DNA from: Verrucomicrobiota bacterium | Lineage (GTDB): Bacteria; Verrucomicrobiota; Verrucomicrobiia; Verrucomicrobiales; Verrucomicrobiaceae | Direction of reading: 5' to 3' | Assembly (NCBI GenBank): GCA_017301975.1 | Contig: JAFLEI010000046.1 | Location: forward strand, 1-45,417 | Length of the DNA: 45,417 nt | Part shown: one piece after another, positions 1 through 7,543 of the stretch | Layout of the letters: each line of letters starts with the position of its first letter | How positions within the stretch are numbered: position 1 is the first letter of the stretch | Made by a program: the position numbers and the translations under genes | Notes under the pieces: model-generated | The model's input: the letters and a program-made list of their open reading frames with translations, nothing else | Databases searched by the model: none | What the model was told of the DNA's origin: nothing

Positions 1-1
1 A

Positions 2-1639
2 GAGCAGGTATCTGAGTTAGAGTACATTCTTATCGCAGAAGTACCAGAAAACTGGCGATCGAGCAATCCGCAACACATCTACTCATTTAACCAAATTAGC
101 CAGAATGCTGATTCTGCAAGTCGAGTGGACATCGCCATCATCGGCGGCGGCGCCACCGGCCTCGGCGCCGCAGTCGATGCCGCATCACGCGGCCACACCG
201 TCGTCCTCATCGAGCAGTCCGACTTCGCCAAAGGCACCTCCTCCCGCTCCACCAAGCTCGTCCACGGCGGCGTCCGCTACCTCAAGCAAGGCAACGTCTC
301 CCTCGTCCTCGAGGCCCTCCGCGAGCGCGGCCTCCTCGTCCGCAACGCCCCCCACCTCGTCCACAGCCTCCCCTTCGTCATCCCCAGCTACCACTGGTGG
401 GAAGGCCCCTTCTACGGCATCGGCATGAAGGTTTACGACACCCTCGCCGGCCAGCTCGGCCTCCAGCCCTCACGCTCCCTCTCCCGGCAGGACATGATCG
501 ATCTCCTCCCCACCCTCGAAACCGAAGGCCTCACCGGCGGCGTCATCTACCACGACGGCCAGTTCGATGACGCCCGCCTCGCCATCCACCTCGCACGCAC
601 CGCCGTCGATCACGGCGCCATCGTCCTCAATCACACCCGCGCCTGCGGCCTCCTCAAGGAGCACGGCCACATCATCGGCGTCCAGGCCGAATGCATCGAA
701 ACCGGCCGCCAGTTCGAAATCCGCGCCAAGTGCGTCATCAACGCCACCGGCGTCTTCGTCGACTCCGTCCGCCACATGGACGACCCCAAGGCCGACGCCA
801 TCGTCGCCCCCAGCCAGGGCGTCCACCTCGTCCTCCCCCGCGAGTTCCTCCCCGGAGACTCCGCCATCATGATCCCCCGCACCGACGACGGCCGCGTCCT
901 CTTCGCCGTCCCCTGGCACGGCCGCGTCATCATCGGCACCACAGACACCCCCGTCCACCACGCCACCCTCGAGCCCCGCGCCCTGCCAGACGAAATTGCC
1001 TTCCTCATGCAGCACGCCGCCCGCTACCTCACCCGCGATCCCCACCCCTCAGACGTCCTCAGCATCTACGCCGGCCTCCGCCCCCTCGTCGCCATGAAGA
1101 AAGGAGAAGCCACCGCCGCCCTCTCCCGCGATCACACCATCCTCGTCGCAGACTCCGGCCTCATCACCATCACCGGCGGCAAATGGACCACCTACCGCCG
1201 CATGGCCGAAGACGTCATCGACCACGCCGAAATGCTCGGCGGCTTCGGCATGCGCCACTGCATCACCCAAAATCTCATGATCCACGGCTCCGCCACCGTC
1301 CTCGATCAGCACGATCCCCTCGCCGTTTACGGCAGCGACGCCGCCGAGATCCGCGCCCTCGCCGCAAACAACCCCGAATGGGCCCACAAAGTCCACCCCC
1401 GGCTCGATGTCACCTGCGCCGAAGTCATCTTCCACACCCGCCACGAAATGGCCCGCACCGTGGAGGACGTCCTCTCCCGCCGCAGCCGCTCCCTCCTTTT
1501 CGATGCCCAGGCCTCCATGTCCGCCGCCCCCCGCGTCGCCGCCCTCATGGCCCCCGAACTCCACTGGACCCCCGCCCGCACCAGCCACGAAGTCGACCAC
1601 TTCCAAAAACTCGCCATCGGCTACATTCTGGAAGGGTGA
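2..1639 (+). CDS. glpD: Glycerol-3-phosphate dehydrogenase (FAD), 5' end uncertain/partial
   Basis: FAD-dependent glycerol-3-phosphate dehydrogenase, which oxidises glycerol-3-phosphate to dihydroxyacetone phosphate and passes electrons to the quinone pool at the inner membrane. The Rossmann dinucleotide motif IGGGATGLG, the GTSSRSTKLVHGGVRYL segment and the TGGKWTTYRRMAED segment are all family hallmarks. From the first plausible start, GTG at 125, the protein is 504 aa, slightly short of the usual 510-550. The frame stays open upstream to base 2, so translation may start outside the window. Bases 1-120 are AT-rich and unlike the strongly C-ending codons that begin at about 125, and no clear Shine-Dalgarno precedes 125. 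Either the true start is the GTG and the upstream opening is chance, or the native 5' end was replaced at a recombination junction. Identity is near certain; the start is not. Confidence 0.93.
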   Translation, partial: EQVSELEYILIAEVPENWRSSNPQHIYSFNQISQNADSASRVDIAIIGGGATGLGAAVDAASRGHTVVLIEQSDFAKGTSSRSTKLVHGGVRYLKQGNVSLVLEALRERGLLVRNAPHLVHSLPFVIPSYHWWEGPFYGIGMKVYDTLAGQLGLQPSRSLSRQDMIDLLPTLETEGLTGGVIYHDGQFDDARLAIHLARTAVDHGAIVLNHTRACGLLKEHGHIIGVQAECIETGRQFEIRAKCVINATGVFVDSVRHMDDPKADAIVAPSQGVHLVLPREFLPGDSAIMIPRTDDGRVLFAVPWHGRVIIGTTDTPVHHATLEPRALPDEIAFLMQHAARYLTRDPHPSDVLSIYAGLRPLVAMKKGEATAALSRDHTILVADSGLITITGGKWTTYRRMAEDVIDHAEMLGGFGMRHCITQNLMIHGSATVLDQHDPLAVYGSDAAEIRALAANNPEWAHKVHPRLDVTCAEVIFHTRHEMARTVEDVLSRRSRSLLFDAQASMSAAPRVAALMAPELHWTPARTSHEVDHFQKLAIGYILEG

Positions 1640-1953
1640 TGTTTTGCTATCAACGGTGGATTCTGAGATCACAAATCGTCATGACAATTTACGCATTTTT
1701 GTGGCGGGATATATGATATGTGTCGGGATCCCACGTTGGTTGCGTTTCCCGGTTCGACATTTCGATAGCGCCGCTAAAAACAGTCCATTACTTTCACTTG
1801 TGGTGTGGATTTATTCTGTACCTCCCTAAGGTGTGTTCATGTATCGCTCAAATGGCAAGCGGTTAAGGCTGGTTTATTTCGTAGGCATGATAGCATATAT
1901 TTGAAATCTCACTCCAATACAATCAACATTCGGCATCCCGAATTTATAAACTC
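1640..1953. other. Gene-free AT-rich spacer
   Basis: This 314-bp stretch between glpD and the metallophosphoesterase-STAND gene has no convincing reading frame. Its base composition switches to AT-rich immediately after the glpD stop codon, marking the left side of the low-GC block. I saw no strong hairpin with a T-tract and no convincing promoter pair. Confidence 0.5.
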
Positions 1954-4900
1954 ATGAACCCATCATTTTCATGGTTACACCTCTCAGACGTTCATGTGCG
2001 AGCCTCCACAAGCTGGGATGCCGATAATGTTACCAAGGCACTTATTCTTGATCTTAAGACCACATTTCTAGAAAACAAAATTCGCCCAGACGCGGTTTTT
2101 TTTACTGGCGATGCTGCATTTGGAAATGATGAAAAGGAAGATCTAAAAAGCCAATATGAGAAGTTTGGGCTCTTCCTTGATGAGGTTAGAAATGTTTATG
2201 AGCCAATCTTGGAAAAATCGCGGATCTTTATAGTTCCGGGGAATCATGATGTTGACCGGAATAAGGTTTTTACGAGCGATACTGAATGGCTGCGAAACCC
2301 TCAGAGAAAGGCCGAAGAGATTATCAATGCATTAAGACAGAGGAGTCCAATGTCTCAGCATTGGATGAGCAGGTTAACTTCTTATCGTCAATTCCTCATT
2401 GATTATGGGTTAGATCATCTGACTCCTCAAGAACCTAATTTGATTTGGTCACATGCAATACAAATTGATGGTGCTTCTATAGCTATAGTAGGTTTGAATT
2501 CTGCCTGGTCTTGCGCATCTAATAAAGAAAAAGCCCTGCTTTGGATGGGTGGAGAGTGGCAAATTGCAGAGCTTCGCAATAGGATTGGAAAACCAGATTT
2601 ATCATTTGCTCTAATTCATCACCCTTCAAATTGGCTTAATGAGCAAGAGGATCCTATAGTTGGTCGCCTACTCGACCAAAGCTTTGATGTGATTTTACAC
2701 GGGCACGAGCATAGAGAGTTCATTCTCCAAGATGTTTCCGGCAACTTAAAAATTTCTGCCGGTGCCTGCTATGACAGGAGCACTTACTTTAAAGGATATA
2801 GTGTGGGATCAATGTTAACAGATGGTTCTGGAGGAAAGCTTTTTCTCCGGACATGGGACGAAATTGGTGGAGGATGGGTGGCAAAAAACATTGCAGTCAA
2901 AGCTCCGACGGGTTGTTACCAGATTAGGCCCTTGGAGCGCAGTAAATCATCTCTCACAATTCATAATATTTCGCATGCGAAAAAGGACAATCAAATCATC
3001 ACCCTCTCGGGGCCTCCAAGCAAAATAGCAATAGATGCGAAAACATCGCTGCTTAGGAGGCGGCCATTTGTCTTTCAAAAAGCGCATTCGCGTGTCAGGG
3101 CTAATGAGCGGGTGCAATTTGAAGAAATCTTATCCAGCGGAAAAATTGGATGGCTAGAAGCTGACTGGCAAATGGGTAAAGACGGGTTTATTGGAAGTGT
3201 ATTAAACGCTATTGGAAGCATTCCGGCTCTTGAAAATGTTTATCGAATAGATTGCGGGGCAGTATGCGAGATTGAAGACATTTTTGAAGATGCGAGTTCT
3301 CAACTAGGCATGACATTTGTTGAGTTTGCGGCAGTGGTCGAGCATATCGACCAAGCGACGCTTATACTAGAAGATGTTCCACCTGAAATGCTCAGGAATT
3401 TGGCAGAGAGAACTGAGCTAATTCAGAAACTTAAATCAACTATAATTTTTGTTCCGTCATTGCGCATTATCGTAACTGCGAGGCAGTGGCCGGAAAATAT
3501 AGGTGATCCTCGACAGGTCTCATTGAGGCCTTTGGATGGGCCTGATTTAAGCCGCTACTTGAATGCACACTCCGATGCAAAGGAAGTTCTCAAACGCAAA
3601 GACAGGTTTGAAGACGTCCTTGCGCATACCGGGGGCCTGCCTTCGGTAGTTGATAGGCTTATTTCCAAATGCAATATACTCCCTTTGGACGAACTCCTTG
3701 ATGACCACACGGCCCTTGCGGAGGAGGAAATCAATGAAAAAATTCCAAAGACACTGGAGATCGCTGTGGCACGCGTTTTCGACCCCCAATCAGAAAATGA
3801 TCGACGAAAATTGAGCTTACTCAAATTGATGACGGTCTTAAAAGACGGTGAGACGTTCGAGGGTTTACGCCGCGCGTTTCCAGGAAAGCCTGTTAATAAG
3901 GAAGCTTTATTGTCTCTCGCGGAAAATGGTCTGATCGAGGTGATACCTGTCGCAAGACGCGCAATGTCTTTAATACCCGCTGTCAAGGGGGCTGATTCTA
4001 GTGACCTTGTCAGATCCGACCGACTTTTGAGAGTTCCACGACAAGTTAGAGATTATGTCGAGAGACTCATACCGAACGAGGAGAAAAACCGAATATATAA
4101 TACTGTTTCGGAAGCATTGTTCGGGATACATTGGTATGAAGGCAAGTTAAAGCTGCGCCGAGCAATAATCTTGGCCTATCGCGAAAGCACCGTCGCAGGT
4201 CCCGGAAGTGAGTTGCTGGTGGCGCAATATCTGTTGAAATATGCAATCGACCGTAAATCAAAAGAAAGAACTAAAAGATACGCTCGTTTAGCAGTAAACT
4301 ACTGCACCGAGTTAATAGATCAGGATCGTTTCAGAGACGGAATGATTGCCTCGCGGGCTATAATGTCTCTTCTGAATGAAGAAGCTCACTACGACGAATG
4401 GGTTGATTGTGCATTCGCCTACGGAAAAGCAGCGCGAATGACTGGAAATCACCAGGAATCTGTCGACGTTCTTGAAAGGATACTTGGTACCGACAAGATA
4501 CGTACAAAAGAATTCATATCCTTAGTAAGCTTACAGCTTGCTTGGAACTTTGACAAGTTAGATAGAGAAAAAGATGCACTTAGACACGCGCAAATTTGTA
4601 TCGACCAGACATACAAACAAAGTGATTTATGGTTTCAGGCTACCGCTCTAATACTAAAGATACAAAATGGAGGCTCCCTCCCCCAAAAAATTAGCTCTTC
4701 TCTTTATCAAGCCGCCCGAAACTTAGGCCATGACGTTGCGGCCAACAATATAGCTTTGGAGTGGGCTAAAAATACTACCTCAAAAAAGGAAGCAATTAGG
4801 TTATTGGATGACGTGATAAACGGTGCAAAAGATCGTTACAATCAAACCCGAGCTATTGTTGACAAAGCGAATCTTTTGAGGAGATCAAACCGCATAGGTC

Positions 4901-5217
4901 AATTGACGGGTAGCGAACAACTAAGGTTATGTGATGCATATGAATATAGCTGTGCACAAAGGATTCCACGACTTCTGGATGCATGCCACGATGCATTATG
5001 GGAGTTTTGCATTCAAAAAGGATTTTGGGCCGGGATGTTCAGATTGTTCAAATTTTCCTCTTTTGTGTGGTGCCTTACAGATCGTTCTGTAAAAGAAAAC
5101 AAATATATACCTATTCTTACTGCTGCTCGTCAGGAACCTGGCAAAATTAACGAAATAGAAGTCGAGTCCGAGATAGAGTACTTAGATCGAAGGATTGCAC
5201 TGCAACAGACCGATTAG
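1954..5217 (+). CDS. Metallophosphoesterase-STAND NTPase fusion (candidate anti-phage protein)
   Basis: A 1087-aa protein of three parts. Residues about 5-300 form a calcineurin-like metallophosphoesterase with the full metal-ligand set: D12-x-H14, G52-D53, G96-N-H-D99, H222-H223 and G250-H-E-H253. Residues about 385-600 look like a STAND/NB-ARC-type ATPase: a P-loop-like A403-DWQM-G408-K409-D, a Walker-B-like LILED at 470-474, an IIVTAR sensor segment at 505-510 followed by a tryptophan, and a GLP motif at 561-563. The rest, to 1087, is helical and TPR-like. The P-loop is degenerate: its first Gly is Ala and the Thr/Ser after Lys is Asp. The family pattern (N-terminal effector, central STAND, C-terminal repeat sensor) matches Avs/bNACHT-like defence proteins. 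The gene stands alone in AT-rich DNA beside an AbiEii toxin pair, consistent with acquisition by transfer. The defence role is inference; the phosphoesterase substrate (nucleic acid or nucleotide) cannot be told. No clear Shine-Dalgarno was seen before the ATG. Confidence 0.8.
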   Translation: MNPSFSWLHLSDVHVRASTSWDADNVTKALILDLKTTFLENKIRPDAVFFTGDAAFGNDEKEDLKSQYEKFGLFLDEVRNVYEPILEKSRIFIVPGNHDVDRNKVFTSDTEWLRNPQRKAEEIINALRQRSPMSQHWMSRLTSYRQFLIDYGLDHLTPQEPNLIWSHAIQIDGASIAIVGLNSAWSCASNKEKALLWMGGEWQIAELRNRIGKPDLSFALIHHPSNWLNEQEDPIVGRLLDQSFDVILHGHEHREFILQDVSGNLKISAGACYDRSTYFKGYSVGSMLTDGSGGKLFLRTWDEIGGGWVAKNIAVKAPTGCYQIRPLERSKSSLTIHNISHAKKDNQIITLSGPPSKIAIDAKTSLLRRRPFVFQKAHSRVRANERVQFEEILSSGKIGWLEADWQMGKDGFIGSVLNAIGSIPALENVYRIDCGAVCEIEDIFEDASSQLGMTFVEFAAVVEHIDQATLILEDVPPEMLRNLAERTELIQKLKSTIIFVPSLRIIVTARQWPENIGDPRQVSLRPLDGPDLSRYLNAHSDAKEVLKRKDRFEDVLAHTGGLPSVVDRLISKCNILPLDELLDDHTALAEEEINEKIPKTLEIAVARVFDPQSENDRRKLSLLKLMTVLKDGETFEGLRRAFPGKPVNKEALLSLAENGLIEVIPVARRAMSLIPAVKGADSSDLVRSDRLLRVPRQVRDYVERLIPNEEKNRIYNTVSEALFGIHWYEGKLKLRRAIILAYRESTVAGPGSELLVAQYLLKYAIDRKSKERTKRYARLAVNYCTELIDQDRFRDGMIASRAIMSLLNEEAHYDEWVDCAFAYGKAARMTGNHQESVDVLERILGTDKIRTKEFISLVSLQLAWNFDKLDREKDALRHAQICIDQTYKQSDLWFQATALILKIQNGGSLPQKISSSLYQAARNLGHDVAANNIALEWAKNTTSKKEAIRLLDDVINGAKDRYNQTRAIVDKANLLRRSNRIGQLTGSEQLRLCDAYEYSCAQRIPRLLDACHDALWEFCIQKGFWAGMFRLFKFSSFVWCLTDRSVKENKYIPILTAARQEPGKINEIEVESEIEYLDRRIALQQTD

Positions 5218-5226
5218 TGCTATAAT
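5195..5226 (+). promoter_or_regulatory. Possible extended -10 promoter after the STAND gene
   Basis: A perfect TG-n-TATAAT extended -10 lies at 5218-5226, directly after the stop codon of the metallophosphoesterase-STAND gene. A TTGCAC at 5195-5200 could act as -35, but the spacer is about 20 nt, which is long. No protein gene follows for more than 700 bp, so if active it would make an untranslated transcript. In an AT-rich patch such a match can arise by chance. Confidence 0.25.
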
Positions 5227-5591
5227 AGAAAGGCGGAATTCGCTCCTCCCACGCGAGACACATGAAGTGGGAACAACTGTTTAAGTCGATCAGTGTTTGA
5301 CGGCTTTTCCCGAGGCGGGGAGTTCTTCCGGCACCTCCACCATCGGCGAGATGGCGCATGGTGAAAATTATTGAAATAGTATACCCGCAGGGGAAACAGA
5401 CGTGCCAACGCCGCTCAACACAGCCAAGCCACTCGCGTCTCCCTCACGTCCCCTGGATCACCTCCCCATCCAACATCAGCGCCTCCTTCGGCCCGCTATC
5501 CCGTCCGTCCTTCTCTACCCTCGCCTCGGCCTCTGCAGTGAGAACATGGGGTTCTTCTCATCCGTGTGGATCGTGTCATCCGTGGTTAAAA

Positions 5592-5635
5592 ATCTCTGCT
5601 CCCTCTGCCTCTCTGCGGCAAAAACGAACGTCCCA
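5592..5635. repeat. Dispersed phrase repeat, copy 1
   Basis: A 44-bp copy of a phrase repeated at 5846-5897. It begins atctctgctccctctgcctc, continues through tctgcggcaaaa and ends acgaacgtccca. A catccgtggttaaaa element sits immediately upstream. It resembles the short intergenic phrase repeats (ctctgcgg..., atccgtggtt...) scattered in many high-GC bacterial genomes. No function is known to me. Confidence 0.6.
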
Positions 5636-5845
5636 AACATCATTCGCCCCGCTGTCCCGTCCCACCCATCCGGGTTGACGCGCACCGCTTGCCCTGCGGG
5701 CAGCCTTCGGCTGTCTGTCTCACTTCGTTCGGCTCCGTGGTCAATCCAATCAGGCGATTCCAGAAGCCTTGCCTCATCAGTGTCAGTCAGTGTCCCATCA
5801 GTGGTTTAAAAACTCCCCCTTCAAAACTGCTTCCTCACAAATTCA

Positions 5846-5897
5846 ATCTCTGCTCCCTCTGCCTCTCCGCCCCTCTGCGGCAAACACGAACGTCCCA
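5846..5897. repeat. Dispersed phrase repeat, copy 2
   Basis: A 52-bp second copy of the phrase at 5592-5635, with an 8-bp insertion (ccgcccct-like) in the middle. The two ends are almost identical to copy 1. The copy lies about 55 bp upstream of the small gene at 5951, so it could belong to that gene's leader. Confidence 0.6.
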
Positions 5898-5950
5898 TCG
5901 CCCGACCTCGATGGCCATTGACAAAACACCCCAATCTTCGATTTTCCCCC

Positions 5951-6175
5951 ATGCCTGCCACCATTCCCGCACCCGAGACATGGATCCGCTCCATCGGTGA
6001 TTTGCGCCTGCCGCCCGAGACGGACCGGCATCTGCAGGAACTCATGGACCGCAACAACGACGGCCTCCTGCAACCCGCGCAAAAACAGGAGCTCGCCGCC
6101 CTCGCCGCATGGAGCGAAGAAATCTCCCTGCTCCGCGCCGAGGCCCTCCAACTCCTCGGTCGTCCGCCCGCATGA
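5951..6175 (+). CDS. Conserved small helical protein of unknown function
   Basis: A 74-aa soluble acidic protein. The ATG at 5951 is chosen over a TTG at 5918 because the intervening residues look like translated leader. The central part reads LMDRNNDGLLQPAQKQELAALAAW and ends with a SLLRAEALQLLG helix. I recognise this pattern (mdrnneG-Lt--E--EL--L-----sllrAeAl-lL) from short uncharacterised proteins that often sit beside PIN, HNH or toxin-antitoxin genes in cyanobacteria and planctomycetes. No such partner follows on the same strand; the next gene converges. It may be an orphan antitoxin-like or adaptor protein; that is inference from family context. Confidence 0.6.
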   Translation: MPATIPAPETWIRSIGDLRLPPETDRHLQELMDRNNDGLLQPAQKQELAALAAWSEEISLLRAEALQLLGRPPA

Positions 6176-6176
6176 G

Positions 6177-6809
6177 CTACCCCAGCGCTGCCTGAAGCTC
6201 CAGGATCAGGCTGGCAACGAGTTCCGTCCTCTCACGGAACAAATCATCTTCCTCAAACGCCGGCCTGAAGCGGCCCTCCAGACGGTTCATGTCTGCCGTA
6301 AGCGTTCGCAACCGCTCAATCGCCTCCAGTTCGAACTCGGCACGAAAGTGCGTCGCCAGGAAATGAACATCATACAGATCGCGCGCCGTGGTGCGATTCT
6401 CCATCGCCCGGGTCTTTTGTTCGATGAGTCGTTCCACCCGGTAAGTGCGCACGCCCTCGCGTTCCACCACATCCGCGTCGGCCACTGCATCACGGCATGA
6501 CACCTCCACCTTCAGCCGCCCCTGCACCGCCGCGCACTCATACTCGATCCGATAGCGTTGCACGGTTTCCGTGTCCTTCGTCCGCGTGATGCGCAGTTGC
6601 TGCGTCAACGGGCGCAACGCATGCTCGATGCGGCTTTCAAGATTCAGTTTCTTCGGCGCATCGAAGTCCAGGTCTTCCGAAAACCGGTCCAGCCCGTAGC
6701 ACAGCAGCAGCGCCGTGCCACCCTTCAACACCAGCGGCGTCTCCTGCACGGCGCGCAAGACCTCACGCATGATGCGCACGTGCAGTTGCTGGGCAGCAGT
6801 GAAGTTCAT
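6177..6809 (-). CDS. AbiEii/AbiGii-type nucleotidyltransferase toxin
   Basis: A 210-aa predicted toxin of a type IV-like toxin-antitoxin system, with a DNA polymerase beta-type nucleotidyltransferase fold. Visible motifs are G30-G31-T32 with the acidic pair S44-E-D46-L-D48-F, a KVEVS strand at about 100-104, the lysine in IEQK132, and R143-D-L-Y146-D147. These are the four conserved blocks of the AbiEii family, which transfers nucleotides to tRNA or other targets and blocks growth. The start at 6809 gives an ATGA overlap with the upstream gene, so the two are translationally coupled; an alternative ATG at 6824 would add five residues. All catalytic residues appear intact. The target cannot be read from sequence. 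Confidence 0.88.
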   Translation of the reverse strand: MNFTAAQQLHVRIMREVLRAVQETPLVLKGGTALLLCYGLDRFSEDLDFDAPKKLNLESRIEHALRPLTQQLRITRTKDTETVQRYRIEYECAAVQGRLKVEVSCRDAVADADVVEREGVRTYRVERLIEQKTRAMENRTTARDLYDVHFLATHFRAEFELEAIERLRTLTADMNRLEGRFRPAFEEDDLFRERTELVASLILELQAALG

Positions 6810-7261
6810 TGCAGCTCTAACCATTCGTCCAGCAGCCTGATTTGCGCAGCCTCTTCCAAGCGCTCACGCAGCCGCCCGATCTCCACTCTTAGATGCTCAG
6901 CATCCGTCTCCGCATCTGAGTAGTCATCAATGCGCAGATGGTCCGGACGGCGTCCTTGCTGAAGGTTGCCAAGCAGCAGATCCAAGAAGGCGCGGTCACG
7001 GTTCGCCGCATAAAAAGTGCTCCCCGCAGGCAGTGGCACCCCGCTCTCGCGCAGAATCCCCGCGCACTCCCGTACTCCCGCAGTTCCCAGCACCGCCGAC
7101 GTGTCCGGAAAATTCCGGCCCGCGATGCGGAAGCTCGCCCGCCCTTCCAGAAACGTGTCCACGAAATGCCAGTTCACAAACGCGGCCTCACCATCCGGGA
7201 TCGTCATGGCGGACGTACCGGTAAGGTAATGCTCAGGCGTCGTGGCTGGCAGCACAGTCAT
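6806..7261 (-). CDS. Putative partner/antitoxin of the AbiEii-like toxin
   Basis: A 151-aa protein directly upstream of, and overlapping by 4 bp, the AbiEii-like toxin gene. It begins MTVLPATTPEHYLTGTS and ends in a charged helix (HLRVEIGRLRERLEEAAQ) likely to form a coiled coil. I recognise the layout as a companion of AbiEii toxins in planctomycetes and verrucomicrobia, but it is not the winged-helix AbiEi antitoxin. The frame can be extended upstream to 7408. I prefer the ATG at 7261 because the extra 49 codons translate a dispersed non-coding phrase (atcctgtaaatcctgt at 7390-7405). The antitoxin role is inferred from position and coupling only. Confidence 0.65.
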   Translation of the reverse strand: MTVLPATTPEHYLTGTSAMTIPDGEAAFVNWHFVDTFLEGRASFRIAGRNFPDTSAVLGTAGVRECAGILRESGVPLPAGSTFYAANRDRAFLDLLLGNLQQGRRPDHLRIDDYSDAETDAEHLRVEIGRLRERLEEAAQIRLLDEWLELQ

Positions 7262-7543
7262 GCCCAGAGTCTGCCACACCTCACCAACCCAGCCAAGCCC
7301 AAGTTGGCAGAGTCCCCCCACCTCACCCCTGACACACGCCAACAACAGGGCCGCTTGAACCCCATTCAAAAATCCTGTGAATTCCGCCATCCTGTAAATC
7401 CTGTCCAAATCTTCTCCAAATCAGCCCCGCGCCCCCCAACCGCAACCAACCTGCAAGATTGCCAGATCCGACACACCAAATCGCCCTCCGTCACTCCCCA
7501 GCACCATGACGATTCTTGACCTCCATCAACCCCGTGCCGTCCT

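Larger units (their letters stand above)
5218..5950. other. Gene-free region with duplicated phrases
   Basis: About 730 bp without a convincing gene. Composition changes from AT-rich (to about 5400) to C-rich. It holds two related copies of a phrase that starts atctctgctccctctgcctc and ends acgaacgtccca (5592-5635 and 5846-5897), each preceded by a gtggtt(t)aaaa element. Reading frames here are proline/serine-rich and look like translations of this low-complexity DNA. Confidence 0.6.

Noticed and set aside
5358..6000. Long Pro/Ser-rich plus-strand reading frames in the gap before the 74-aa gene
   Set aside because: They translate the dispersed phrase repeats in several frames at once, lack Shine-Dalgarno sites and show no domain.
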